A stretch of 64,000 nucleotides of DNA, taken from contig OX335659.1 of the NCBI GenBank assembly GCA_946894095.1, forward strand, positions 6,951,501 to 7,015,500. The letters are read 5' to 3'. The number at the start of each line of letters is the position of its first letter. The stretch's first letter is position 1. The notes under the pieces were generated by a model, which was given only the letters and a program-made list of their open reading frames with translations, was not told the origin of the DNA and did no database searches. Of this stretch, positions 43,801 through 55,800 are shown in pieces. A program made the position numbers and the translations under genes. Source of the stretch: Incurvaria masculella (lineage: Eukaryota; Arthropoda; Insecta; Lepidoptera; Incurvariidae).

Positions 43801-46800
43801 AATGGTCATCAGACATCTAGTTCGATCAAATAAAGGTATTTTGAGCAAAATTTTGGATCTTTGACAATAAATATGGGCGTGATCTTCTTTCCCCTTTTGT
43901 ATGGGGAGATGAGCGGGATGGGCCACCTTAAAGCGAGGCACTATTCCAGTGGCAACATTGATTACGGGAGGAGCATATAAAAGAACATGGGAGGAGGGAC
44001 TGTAGGAGAATTCCAAATTATGGGTATACAGCAGGTGGCTAAATTGGTTAGACGCATTACCCGCGAATGGTATGTTTTGCAGGGTCGGGTCCAGCCTTGC
44101 AGTATATTCGTAAAGTAGTTCTCTTTACTGGGCTCTTTCTTAAATTAATGTGTCCTTGCTTCACGGTCGATTACAAATACATACATCGCACATTCCTTGA
44201 AACAATAAAACCATTTTCTGCGACACAATAATGATTTGGCAATGTTCGTTTGACGTAGGAATCGACGAAGCAGCCGGATCGGAACTACGCGGTGATCCAC
44301 GCCGTGTCTACGCCGGACGCGCGCGCCGCAGCCAAGCACATCGACATGGCAGGTAGCTGCACTCCTTCCTCCCACCCTACTTACTGGTTACGCCGCACTT
44401 AATATTTACATGCTCTAAAACAAACCAGCCTATACCTATCCACCCACCACACTCTTCCCACCAAATTCCGCGCCAAAAACCGACAGTTGAATGTCAACAA
44501 ACGACGCACACGCCAAGTCGAACCGCGCTCTCGCGATATTCTGTTCCGTCAAAATCTCTCAAGGTCACCAGAGCTTAGGTGTCTGCGCTATCCTGGAAGA
44601 CCCTAGCTCTAGGAAGGTTTCCGCCTGTGGTCGCCCCTGAAGGCTGCTGCTACTGAGGCTGCAGGAAAGACGTGCGAGGACTATCAGATCAAAGCGCCCT
44701 GGAACTAATCTAAGGTCGGTGGCGCTGTCACTTACGACGCTGACATTTGAGTTGACTGAGTCATGCAAGCACTACGTTCTATTACAATGGCCCTTTGTGA
44801 GGGATACATTTATTAAACCTGAGACTGCTTGAGGCAGATCATTTTATTTGTTTTATGTTAAGTATATTTCTCTTAACAGCGACCCTCATCCCAGTTAAAG
44901 ACATTCATCGGTGGATTTTATTTCAACAAAATCAAGTCAACAATTCACATAATAATATCTTATAAAACGTAGGTTGATAAAGTTCATATGCATATTTTCC
45001 TCTTATGGCGCAATCAGTGAGACCTGTCGCCAACAAGTATTCATAGCAATATAGAGCAGCTCATAGCTCATGGCGTGGTGGGATATGCCTAGAATCTCAT
45101 TCAACGGGTCCAGATTCAATCCAACTTCTTGCACCACGTATTATCTTGTTATTGTACTCCCTTTTGTAATGCATTGTTTGTGTGGCATTTGTGAAGATCT
45201 TCGGCTCGTATCTCAGCGGCGGCGCGGGAATTGACTCTATACCAGAAGTCATGGTTTTGATGTCTGCCCCGTTAGCAATCCTGGTAAAACTGTAGGTCCC
45301 CTTCCTCTACTAGGTGTGTTAGGGTCACGGAGGAGGGAGGTCCTCCGTGGTTAGGAGTTAACCCGCCCGGGTTCCAACAGTTGAATGTGGTGTGCTTATA
45401 AAGGGACTATTTTGGCATGGCACTTCGTGACAAACACATCACAGTAATGGATGAAATGGATGGATTTCAAGACGGTGGGTGTGGTATTAGCCATCCTTGT
45501 CCAGTTACATAAAAAACACCATTTGTTTGTGGTGCAACTGAAAATTTTTCGAAAGTTTATTCAACAAAATTAACATGGATATTGCAGCAACGAGATTAGT
45601 CCAGAAATAGTGAATCCTAACTTCAGGCCAGTGCCAGTTAAAACTTCATTAATGGCGGCTACGAATAAGGAGTAAACAATTGGCACATTGCGTCACCGTT
45701 TGCTTCAACACACCACGATCCAATTAGGCCGATCGACTTAGAGAGGTTCCTCTCTCTTGGAGGCTATAGGATAAAATAGTGGGTAAACAGAAGAAGATAT
45801 ATTTCTGATGTTTCTTTTCTGGCGACACAACATTTACGAATGATTATGCATGCCTTCGCTCATTTCTTAGTGCATGTAGTAGGTACTCATAACTATTGTA
45901 GGAAACTGCGTCAGGGGAATACTAAACTTTTTTAATAAGGGATTGACAGCTCTCAGGTATATATGCTCTTGTGAATAATATAACAGCTGATCGGTGAAGA
46001 AGATAGGTAAACTTGAGATAAGACAGTTTGGCCAGAATCGCATAAGCGGGTTAAATCGATGACACATACAATTTCGCAGCTTTACCATATAATCGCACAT
46101 TAACAGCAAGATTTCCAAATAAATAAATAAATAAATTTGGTAAACAATATTGAGAATTGTATTTATTATGTCGACTCTTTCCTCGTGCAAATTAGATTGA
46201 TTAAACTCACTTCATTCAATTCACACCCCGCCTCAAAATTTTAGCTATCAGTATCAGAGATACAACAACCTTAACGAAGAACGAAGAAATGTTCTTCACG
46301 CTACGCCTTCGTGAAAAACATTTCACGAGTACCAAGAATGGTCATAATTTATACATCTCTTGGTCTAAAGACCTCGGTTTCGAATTGACGAGTCTGAAGC
46401 CGGCGGCGCCAGTAATCGCAGTAGACAAATTAAAACCAATTAACTAAGTGACAGAATTAGAGCGAGGTGGGCTTAGCGCTAAGCGACGGAACCCATTGTT
46501 GAAAATGTTCAGTGTCGCGAAGAATCCAAACTTGACACTGTAGTGATCAGGAGTTTTCACGAAAGAGTCTCCTTGAAAGCCTTTTGATAAATTCAGTGTA
46601 CTTATACTATTTGCATACGATAATACCACTATTGTTGTGCCATCGCAATATTCAAACATTGCGACTGTGAAAATTATACGTCTTTTCTATACAATTCAAC
46701 GTTGAAGTGCTCAAAGAGAAATTCATCGCATTGCTGAGTGTGCTATTAGACATCCACGTCACAGATTACCTATTATTCCGTGTCCAGTTTTATGAACAGT

Positions 46801-49800
46801 AATAGGTGTAAATATTTTTTCTATTGTTTTCTCTATTTTACTAGTTTGCTCTACTCTACTCTACTCTACCTTTTTGTCTTAAGGCAGATTTTTCTATCCT
46901 CTATCTGAGTTAATAAATTTAAGTTTATTTTAAATACAGAAGTCCTTACTGACTTAATTTAATTACATACATATGGAATTACAACAACGGATGGGTAAGC
47001 AGCGGCCGCGACGTAGATAAATTCGTCGAATAGTAATCGGACTGATTATCCGACTTTTGAAAAATCTGCCCTTATTGAATTAAATTAATCTTTATGCTGA
47101 GTAAACTGAACAATACCATTATGTGTCACTAAGAAAACGATATTGGTAGATACGAATAGCGTTTTCTTAGTAATTGATATAAATTTCACCAAATTGGTGT
47201 TCAGAGCATTGCGTTTCTTGCCGATCTATTGTCGTTTACGCACCCAACCTTGACGCAACAAACTTGGGAAACCTGATAAATAAGACAAATCAGCAGCTAC
47301 GTACAAAACATTTGCTACATTTAATGCTGTTGCAAGTATTTGCAAAGGAGCCATGTTTTAAATGGAGGAGTAATGCCGCTTTGACCATATTTCATTCAAT
47401 GTACTAAAATTATCCAAGCCATTAATGACCCCTATTTTTAATGAAAATGCTAATGCCAAAGCAAGGGGTGCTATTACCACAATTTTGAGAAGGCAGGAGG
47501 AGGGGGTTTTGAGCCTCTTTTCCCGGTCATTGCAAAGCTTTGCCATGTAGTAAAAAAATCATCAGGTCATCAGATTTTTTTCTGTACAATTTTATCGAAA
47601 AATGCTTCATGAACTATTTTCGTAATTTATTTTATTTTTATTTTATATTTATTTTATTTATAATTCCATTTTTAGGGTTTTTTTTTCTATTTTTTGATGC
47701 ATGCCTTTCTTTCTCTATACAAATTGCCCCACTTTTGCACCCGTCAGTGAAGAGCGTCAGCGTCAGATCTATCTGCGCCTGCAACGCCTGATCGTCGGAA
47801 ATCGTCGATCTCCGTGCATACAACAATCTTTATTGTATATTGTATATTGGCAACGTCTATGTGAGTTCCATACTCATAATATAAACATAATAAAATACTG
47901 AATTTCTTCTCATGCATGTTGTAAAAAACCACTAAGGGATTCGTCGTCCATGAATAGGAAGATAGTTCAGAGATAGTCGAAGCGGCAATGAACATTGTTC
48001 GGGTTTTCCATCCAGTTCAATAAAACCACGGAATAAAACCATGCAAAGCCGTCGGTCCTGTTCTCATGTGGTGTGTTGGGCTCAAATCATGACAGTAAGT
48101 GTGGTATTAGCCACCCATGGCCAGCTACCTAACAATTTCTATTACTGGCTATAGTCACTACTTTTGTCTCGCTAGCCTTGAGTGAAAAATAATAACCATA
48201 AATGCATCCCGTTCTCATACTTCTCACATCCCATCATTCCTGCTGTCATGAATCTAAATTATATGTTCCTAGACACATAATTAAGTGACACTCACTGCAT
48301 AAACCCTAATTAGACATTAATACCATATCATCGTCCGAAGCTCAAGCCGCATAATTAGACGTGTCTATACATTGCAGTTCGCATGTAATGCTAGCCGATT
48401 GTAGTATTCAAATTTGTATAGTTAGGTTAGATGCAAAAATATCACCAATCCTCTTTTGATGAAAAAGGAGACCTTTCCTTTTTAATCTAAACCATCCTCC
48501 ACTCGTTTGTCGTTCAAACTACACACACTTCTTCTGAGGATTTCGTTCGTGTTCAAAATAAAATAAATGACGGGACATTTATGATTAAATGTAAATAAGG
48601 TGCCAATATCGGATAATGTATTATTGCTTGATATCAAAGACTTAGATCTCTGCTTGATATGCGTATCCATAACCTTCGAACCTTCAAAGTAGTGTGTGCA
48701 AATAGTTTACAACACAATTTCGGAGAGTGTTTTATCGTTTGATACCATAGATTTATATATAAGTAGGTAAGTAATCGTTATTATAATTGTATCCTAAACA
48801 CAACGTTGTCAGTAACTGTTAATCGACAGCACGTAAAGAGTTGAAAACAATTTCTTGTAAAGACCACTAGAAGCGCAAAAACTCAATAGCCTCGCCTCTC
48901 CATTGTGTGTAGCCTTAGCTTGCTCAATCATTTATTAGATTGTCTGGGAAGGACGACCATGTGACAAACAAGCTCGTTTTTCGATGGCCCAGTCAGTGCA
49001 GTTAGATGCATGCCGAATTCTGACAACAGCAAATAGGCGTTGCCAGTCCAAATTATATACAGCGAGGCCTTGAAATTCTTTTAAAGAACCCTGTAATTTT
49101 GACTCACGACCCTTCATTATCTCCTTAGCGGACACGGTCAGTTGGGCAACGATAAAGCAGCATTTCATTGTAAACAGCGAACAAATTATTTCAAAACTAG
49201 TTAGCAGAGAATCTCGAAAGGATTTATGAAATGCCTGAACGCTTGGATAATTTGCTGCGTGTAGGTAAGCTGGGCGCAGATCCAGGATTTAGCCTAGGAG
49301 GAATAGGAGAGGGATGCGAAAGTTACGCAAAAAATTATGAAATGCCCCGGAAAAAAACCGGCTAACAAAGAAAAGGCAAAGAGAAGCCATTTTCGATAAA
49401 ATAAGCCATAAAGTGACTAAAAAATAGGAAGGAGGAAATTACATCTCTATTGCCCAATGTCACCACCACCACCTACAAAAATCTTTCAGTTACGACGCGG
49501 GGTCCATTCAGGGCAAGAGTGAGTTCGAATTCGTCACTAAATATCAACTCACTTTTTTAAATAGTTAATGTTTCTACACTTCTTGAATATCACTACAGTT
49601 AGGTAAAAATCTGGTCTGTCCCGTAAATAAGTTAGAAGTATAAATAACGGTTCCGGTATTTAAATAATAATATATTTCCCAGCTATTTTTAGGTTAACTC
49701 ACTCCCGAACTCGAACTTACTCTTGCCCTGAATGGACCCCCAGATGTGTGCGATTTCTCCCCCCCCCCCTCTGATCCGCGCCTGCATTTAGTACACATTC

Positions 49801-52800
49801 CTTATCAGGTTTGTTGAAGTTTTCATTATCAAGCGCCATTATTAATGAACTAGCTAAAATACTTTTCGTTTTATTAAAGTTAGCTAGCTATATTGCCATC
49901 GTGGATTCGACAGTGCAAATCGAGTCTTACACCGAACTCAACTTTACATTTTTAAAGACTGACAACAAGGCACTTGGTGATTCAGTAAAAATATTTTCAG
50001 CAGATTTCGCCTTTTCCACAGCAGACAAATGCTAATTAAAAATGTTAATTCTAGAGCCGATATTACTAAGCCTCCGCTGTCCGTCCGTCCGTCCATACGC
50101 CCATCGGGTCCCGTCCGTCCGTCCGTCCGTCCGTCTGTCACAGGGCTGTATCTCATGAACCGTAATGCAGGGCAGCAGATTTTTTCAGAGTATGTATTTA
50201 TTTTGCCGCTAGAACAACGAAACGGTAAAATTGAAAAATAATAAAAAATAAAGGGGTTAAAATATTTAAAAAAACCAGATTTTTTAAAATCTTGTACGAT
50301 GGTACGGAGCCTTTAGTCGTAGCCCAACCCGGCGGGACTAACTAATTCCCGGGCACGGTAGAAAGCCCTGCAGTTGCGCTTTGGGCCCTTCTCTGTTTCA
50401 AAGAAAATGTCAGGTTCCGTGATGAGGAAGATGCAACATGTCCACAAAAAAGACAATGTGCATAGTGTATGATTTGGTAAGATTTACGAAAATTGTAATT
50501 ACAAAACGACTTATAGCTAAAAGTAAACCACGACCGCTGTAGTCAAAAATCAAACAAAAACCAAATATATTATAAATCTTGATTTAATAAGTTATGTCTG
50601 ATGACTAATCTTTTTAAGATTTTCTTACTTTATCATTGCGTAATCCATCTCCAAAGTTATTGTATAAAACGCGCGAAAAATTCGAACTTTCAGACCTTAT
50701 AATTTAGAAACCCAACACAATTTTACAATGCCAACGGTCATCAGACATCTAGTAGGATCAAATAAAGCTATTTTGAGCAAAATTTGGGATTCGTGACAAT
50801 AAATATGGGCGTGATCTTCTTTCCCCGTTTGTATGGGGAGTTGAGCGGGATGGGCCACCTTAATAGACATAGATGGCTAATACCACACCCACAGTCATGA
50901 TATAAGCCCAACATACCGCATTTCCGATAGGTGCCATGCCAGGTCAATTTTTCATTGCCGTTTCGACCATCTTTTTATCCAAGCTGAAGGTACCAAGAAG
51001 TAGAGCAACAGTTTTACATGAATTCCGAACCATGGAATGGCACGTGAAGAAACTCACTTATCCAACATAGAAAGAGAAGAAAAAAAGTGGTGAACAGGCG
51101 GGGATATTACAACAATATCTACGGGACTATTTCAAACGGTATAAGTGGGCACCAGCATGGTTTTCTGAGGGGTCGATCCACTACGACTAATTTAACAGTT
51201 TTCTCTAACTATATTTTCCAGCACATGGATAAAGGCAAACAGGTTGATGTAATCTACACTGATGTAAGAAGCATTCTGGAATATGCAAGTTGCATCTGGT
51301 CGCCTCAATATACAACCTATAAAGATCGCATAGAACGTATTCAGATTAAGTTTATTAAGCACCTAAATTACCGGTGTAAAATGTCTTTTTCATCGTACGA
51401 AGAAAGCTGTAACAACCATAACATTTTACCACTGAACGACAGGAGAGTTCTATTGGATATGTTATTATTGCACGATTTAGTTCGAGGAGTTGTAGATTGC
51501 CCAACGTTAGCTGAGACATTTGGGTTCATGTTCCGAAGCGCCGAACACGCCACACCGTCGTTTTTCTATTTAGTGTGCCCTCTCACCGGACTAATTACGC
51601 CAAGAATGCCACTCTCACTCGTTTAGCTCGCACCTATAATCGAATGTTTACAGATATAGATCCATTTTATGTGAACAAATGCACTTTCAAGCATATAAAA
51701 ACCATCCTGCAACCAACTGCGTAGTAGAATAAAAACGTTTCTGGAAAAAAAAACATAAGAATTAAACATTAATATAAAAATAAAATATAATACATTAGAT
51801 TCGAGCATGAACTTCTTCAGTTACCTACAATTACATTCTTTCATTATTTTTTCCATATAGTGACTTTGTATAACATAAATTGAATGTTATGTTATGAAAC
51901 ATTCACACAATCACCCTCGCACCCACTCTTAAACTCACAAATTCACCCTCAAACCTCTTTGACACACATGAACACACCCTCTCACACTCTTATAAGACAA
52001 CACACCTACACAAATAAATCCTACCGACATGGTAATACTGTGTATTACCTTATTATTTGTGGGAATTTCAGTTTTAGTTTTTTGTTAACTCTTGCTAATT
52101 TTTGTTAATTGTGTGTTCATTTTTTTTAATTTAACTTTAAACTTAACTTTTAGATAAATTTCTTTAATTTATAATTTATAAAATATTTTCATTTTGTCAC
52201 TATCTGGACTATTTTTTGTTTTATATAGAGAAATCTATTATTGACTTTATTTTTAGTTTAATTTGTATGTACAACTTTTACTTTTATGCTGTTGATTTCT
52301 TCAATAAAATAAAATAAAATAAATAAATAAATATGGCGGCAGGCAGGGGCGGCTTTCGGCATTGCGAGGTCCCTGGCGAGTAGATATTTGCGAGGCCCTT
52401 GTCGTTGCGAGTTTTAGTGCAAAGTTATGAATAAATAAATATAGAGTAGTAAATAGTTTTTTTTAAATAAACAAATAATAATAAAGACATGGACTACAAT
52501 ATATTTTTAATCTTGATAAACTAAGGTTCGATTTTGCGGCTTTCTCTAAGACTAAAATAATTAATTAAATCATCATAATGTAAGGAAAGAGCTACGTCAT
52601 TTTCCTATGAAATTGTAGCAAGACCTGAAAGTCGATACTATATCAGGTTTGGCAGAAATGTTTTAATATTTATAACCTCGACGTAACCTTTACAGGTGTT
52701 TTGGCTATAATTGACCACTTCGATAGTAGGGTTACGCTTCGGTTAATATATTTTTTTTTATATTTCAACCCCGAAATTATGTCATAATTTCCGCGATAAC

Positions 52801-55800
52801 TACCAACAAGAGAGCGCGAGTGGTGTGCCGTTGACGTTAGTTTTATATTTCGAGCCGTACAGCGCGACATTCAAATAAACATAATAGTGCCTAATATTTT
52901 TCTACTAGGGTTTTTGCGCGAGTGCGCGTGGCCCCTCCAAGAGCGAGCCCCCGGCGGTTGCCCTGCTCGCCACCCCCAAAGACCGCCACTGGGGATATGA
53001 ACTCATGACAAGTCCCCGCGCGACTGATTTACAACCACGATTCTGCAATCAATGTTTCTAGGACTGATCAGTGTGCTCAGTTCTTAGCATCTTTCAAGCC
53101 AAGTATATTGCAGCCATAACACGTTTTCCATCTCAAAATATCGGTTTCGTGGTTGTTGCACGAACCTATTAACTTTTTGTCCAGACGTGCTCGCTAGCGC
53201 GTGCTGTCCGCCTTCGACCTTGGGGGCGGTAGAAATGGCATGTTCTATTGGGAAAAACCATAGATTTGGACATACTTATCAATTGCTGGGTAGTGACAAT
53301 ATTTTTTGGTAGTGGTCACAAATAATACCAGTAAGTAGATATACTTTTTCGTACTAAGAAAGTTCAGCAGAAAACAGACCAAACTTATCAATTCCGATTG
53401 AAAGTCAAAATAAACGAGTTTTTTCTTAAATCTGGCTAGGTTTTAAACAATTATTGCATTTATAGTCCCCCCTAAAGGTGTTGGCAGAAGTCAACGTATT
53501 TTGTCCATTCATCTTTTGCTCGAGCCATTTCCGGTAACTTTGGTCTGTTGCCCACTGTACATCGCTTTTTCTAACGAATTTAAGGAATAGAAGAAATAGC
53601 CCTGTAAAAAGAACTATTGTATGAATATAAGTACTGCAAGGCTGGACCCGAATTAGCAAAACATACCATTCGCGGTTATGCGTCTACCAATTTCGCCACC
53701 TGCTGCAAACCCATAATTTGGAATGGAGGAGGGATTGCAGGGGAATCATGTAGTAAATAATCATGTTAATTCAGGGTATGTGGGATTCCTCACGATGTTT
53801 TCCGTCTCCGTAAAACATTCGTTTTACAATTGTAATGCACTAATTAAACTCTAATGAGAATGACAGTGAGGATTTGTTATGCTGTACACGAACTTTTGTG
53901 TTATTTACTTTTATGCACTGTGCTCACGGAGATCGACGATCTCCGCGACTGCACGCTTCATCGAGTTCGTGATTTTGTGAGAAATGACACCGAACATTTT
54001 TGCTAACAAAAAGAGGGCGTGGTTTGAGTGTTCGTCGAACAAAAACACTCAAATATTGACAAGCGATGGTGGATTGAAAACAATTTCGTGCTCGCCTGCG
54101 AGTAGTGGTGAGCACAGAAATATAATATGGTGGTGAGGGGAGTGACATTTTTCGTCACGCTCGCTCATTGTGGACGTTCATCTTGCGTCTTGCCGCCATG
54201 GATTAGGAGTTATTCAACTTAGAGCAATGCTCTAAGTTATTCAAAGATGTTCGAAATTCAAAAGTTGCAGGAGACGCATGGTTGTTATAACATGTGACCA
54301 TGTTTGCTAAGAATGTTTTGTTAGAAATAACAGCAGCGGACCCGGCTTTACCCTCCCTCTATTCCAGTGAAAAGGAAGAAGTGGTATTAGCTCGATATTG
54401 CGTCTTCACCGTATGGTCAAAGTGACCATATAATTGTATGGGAATCGAGTGGCTCGTCGTATCCCCACAAGCAAAATAATCCTATATTTTTAGCGTATAA
54501 GCACAGAAATCCTAATAAATCTCTTATAGATGCATTGGTGTAGAACCCCTTAAAATTGCATTATTTATAATATAATTCTATAAGCGTTAATAGACTCAAG
54601 AGCATTCATTTTAATATGTTAATCTTAAAGTTCGCTATGAGGCTAAATGATTGGGCAGTTATACAACTAAGTGCCTAGCTAAGTCGTAAGACTAAATATT
54701 TTTTAAAAACAACAGAACCAATATTAACATTTAGTAAGAGTACTTTAATTTATTACGTATTTCGCTAAGTTAACTATAATATTGTGGTCCTATAAAAGCA
54801 TTATCTAGAATATGTATAAGATCGCGGCGTTTTAGTCTTACTCGGAAATATTAAAGAACTAATAGCACTGATTTAAAACGTTATAAGTGTCAACAAACCT
54901 AAATACTACTACATAAATCACTTTATAAGTATAAAGTTAGCCATATTGTAAAGCACTGATATTTTCATATATGAAGTTTAAAATGGATATTAGTGAGTGG
55001 AAACAATTTAAAAGGAGTGGTGGTAACAAAACTAAAGGTTGCCAATAGGGAAATAATCGAGCCGGTTACTTCAGTTCTATCAAGAAGCAAGTCGAGTGGA
55101 GAGGAATCACTTGAGTGTTTCGTTGTCGAAAATAAATTCACATATTCCTATTATGACAGTAGTGATGAAGAAGAAAGCAATTTTAAAACCGGTTCGAGTA
55201 AAAACGAAAGTGAGAGTGATGACAAAAAACACAGATTAAGAAAAAAATCACGAATTGCTTAAACATATAGAAAGCCGGGCAATACATTTCAATATATCGC
55301 ATGTATCATGGAATGATTTGCCTACGATTTTGAACAAAATAATAAATCGAGCTCTGGTCAAAGATACACGTACTTGGTTAAAAATGTAAAGACGCAGTGC
55401 ATATTACACTGTCAGCTTCAGGACAATATTGCCACAACGCCTTAAGAGGATAATGAGGTGATCGAGTTCCATACAATGGCTTGTGCCTGTTTTCTCAGTC
55501 AAATTTAGAAATATGTTTATGAAATTTTGCAAAATAAATAAACAAACTGAGAACTACTTCTGTACATTTTGATTTTTTTGATAACCTAACTTATTTCCAT
55601 GATATACGCCTTCAACATTTTCATACAAATCTTTAGAGGCTTCTAGAACTTCTAAAAAGTATTCGTGTGTTTATAAAAACCTTATAAACCTATTAGCGAA
55701 AACTAAAATAAAAAATGGCGACCCCCAAATGGAAATTGATGAAATAATATTTTCACAACAACTATAAAACGTTCAATTTCTTGAGGGGCGTTAAAGAAAT

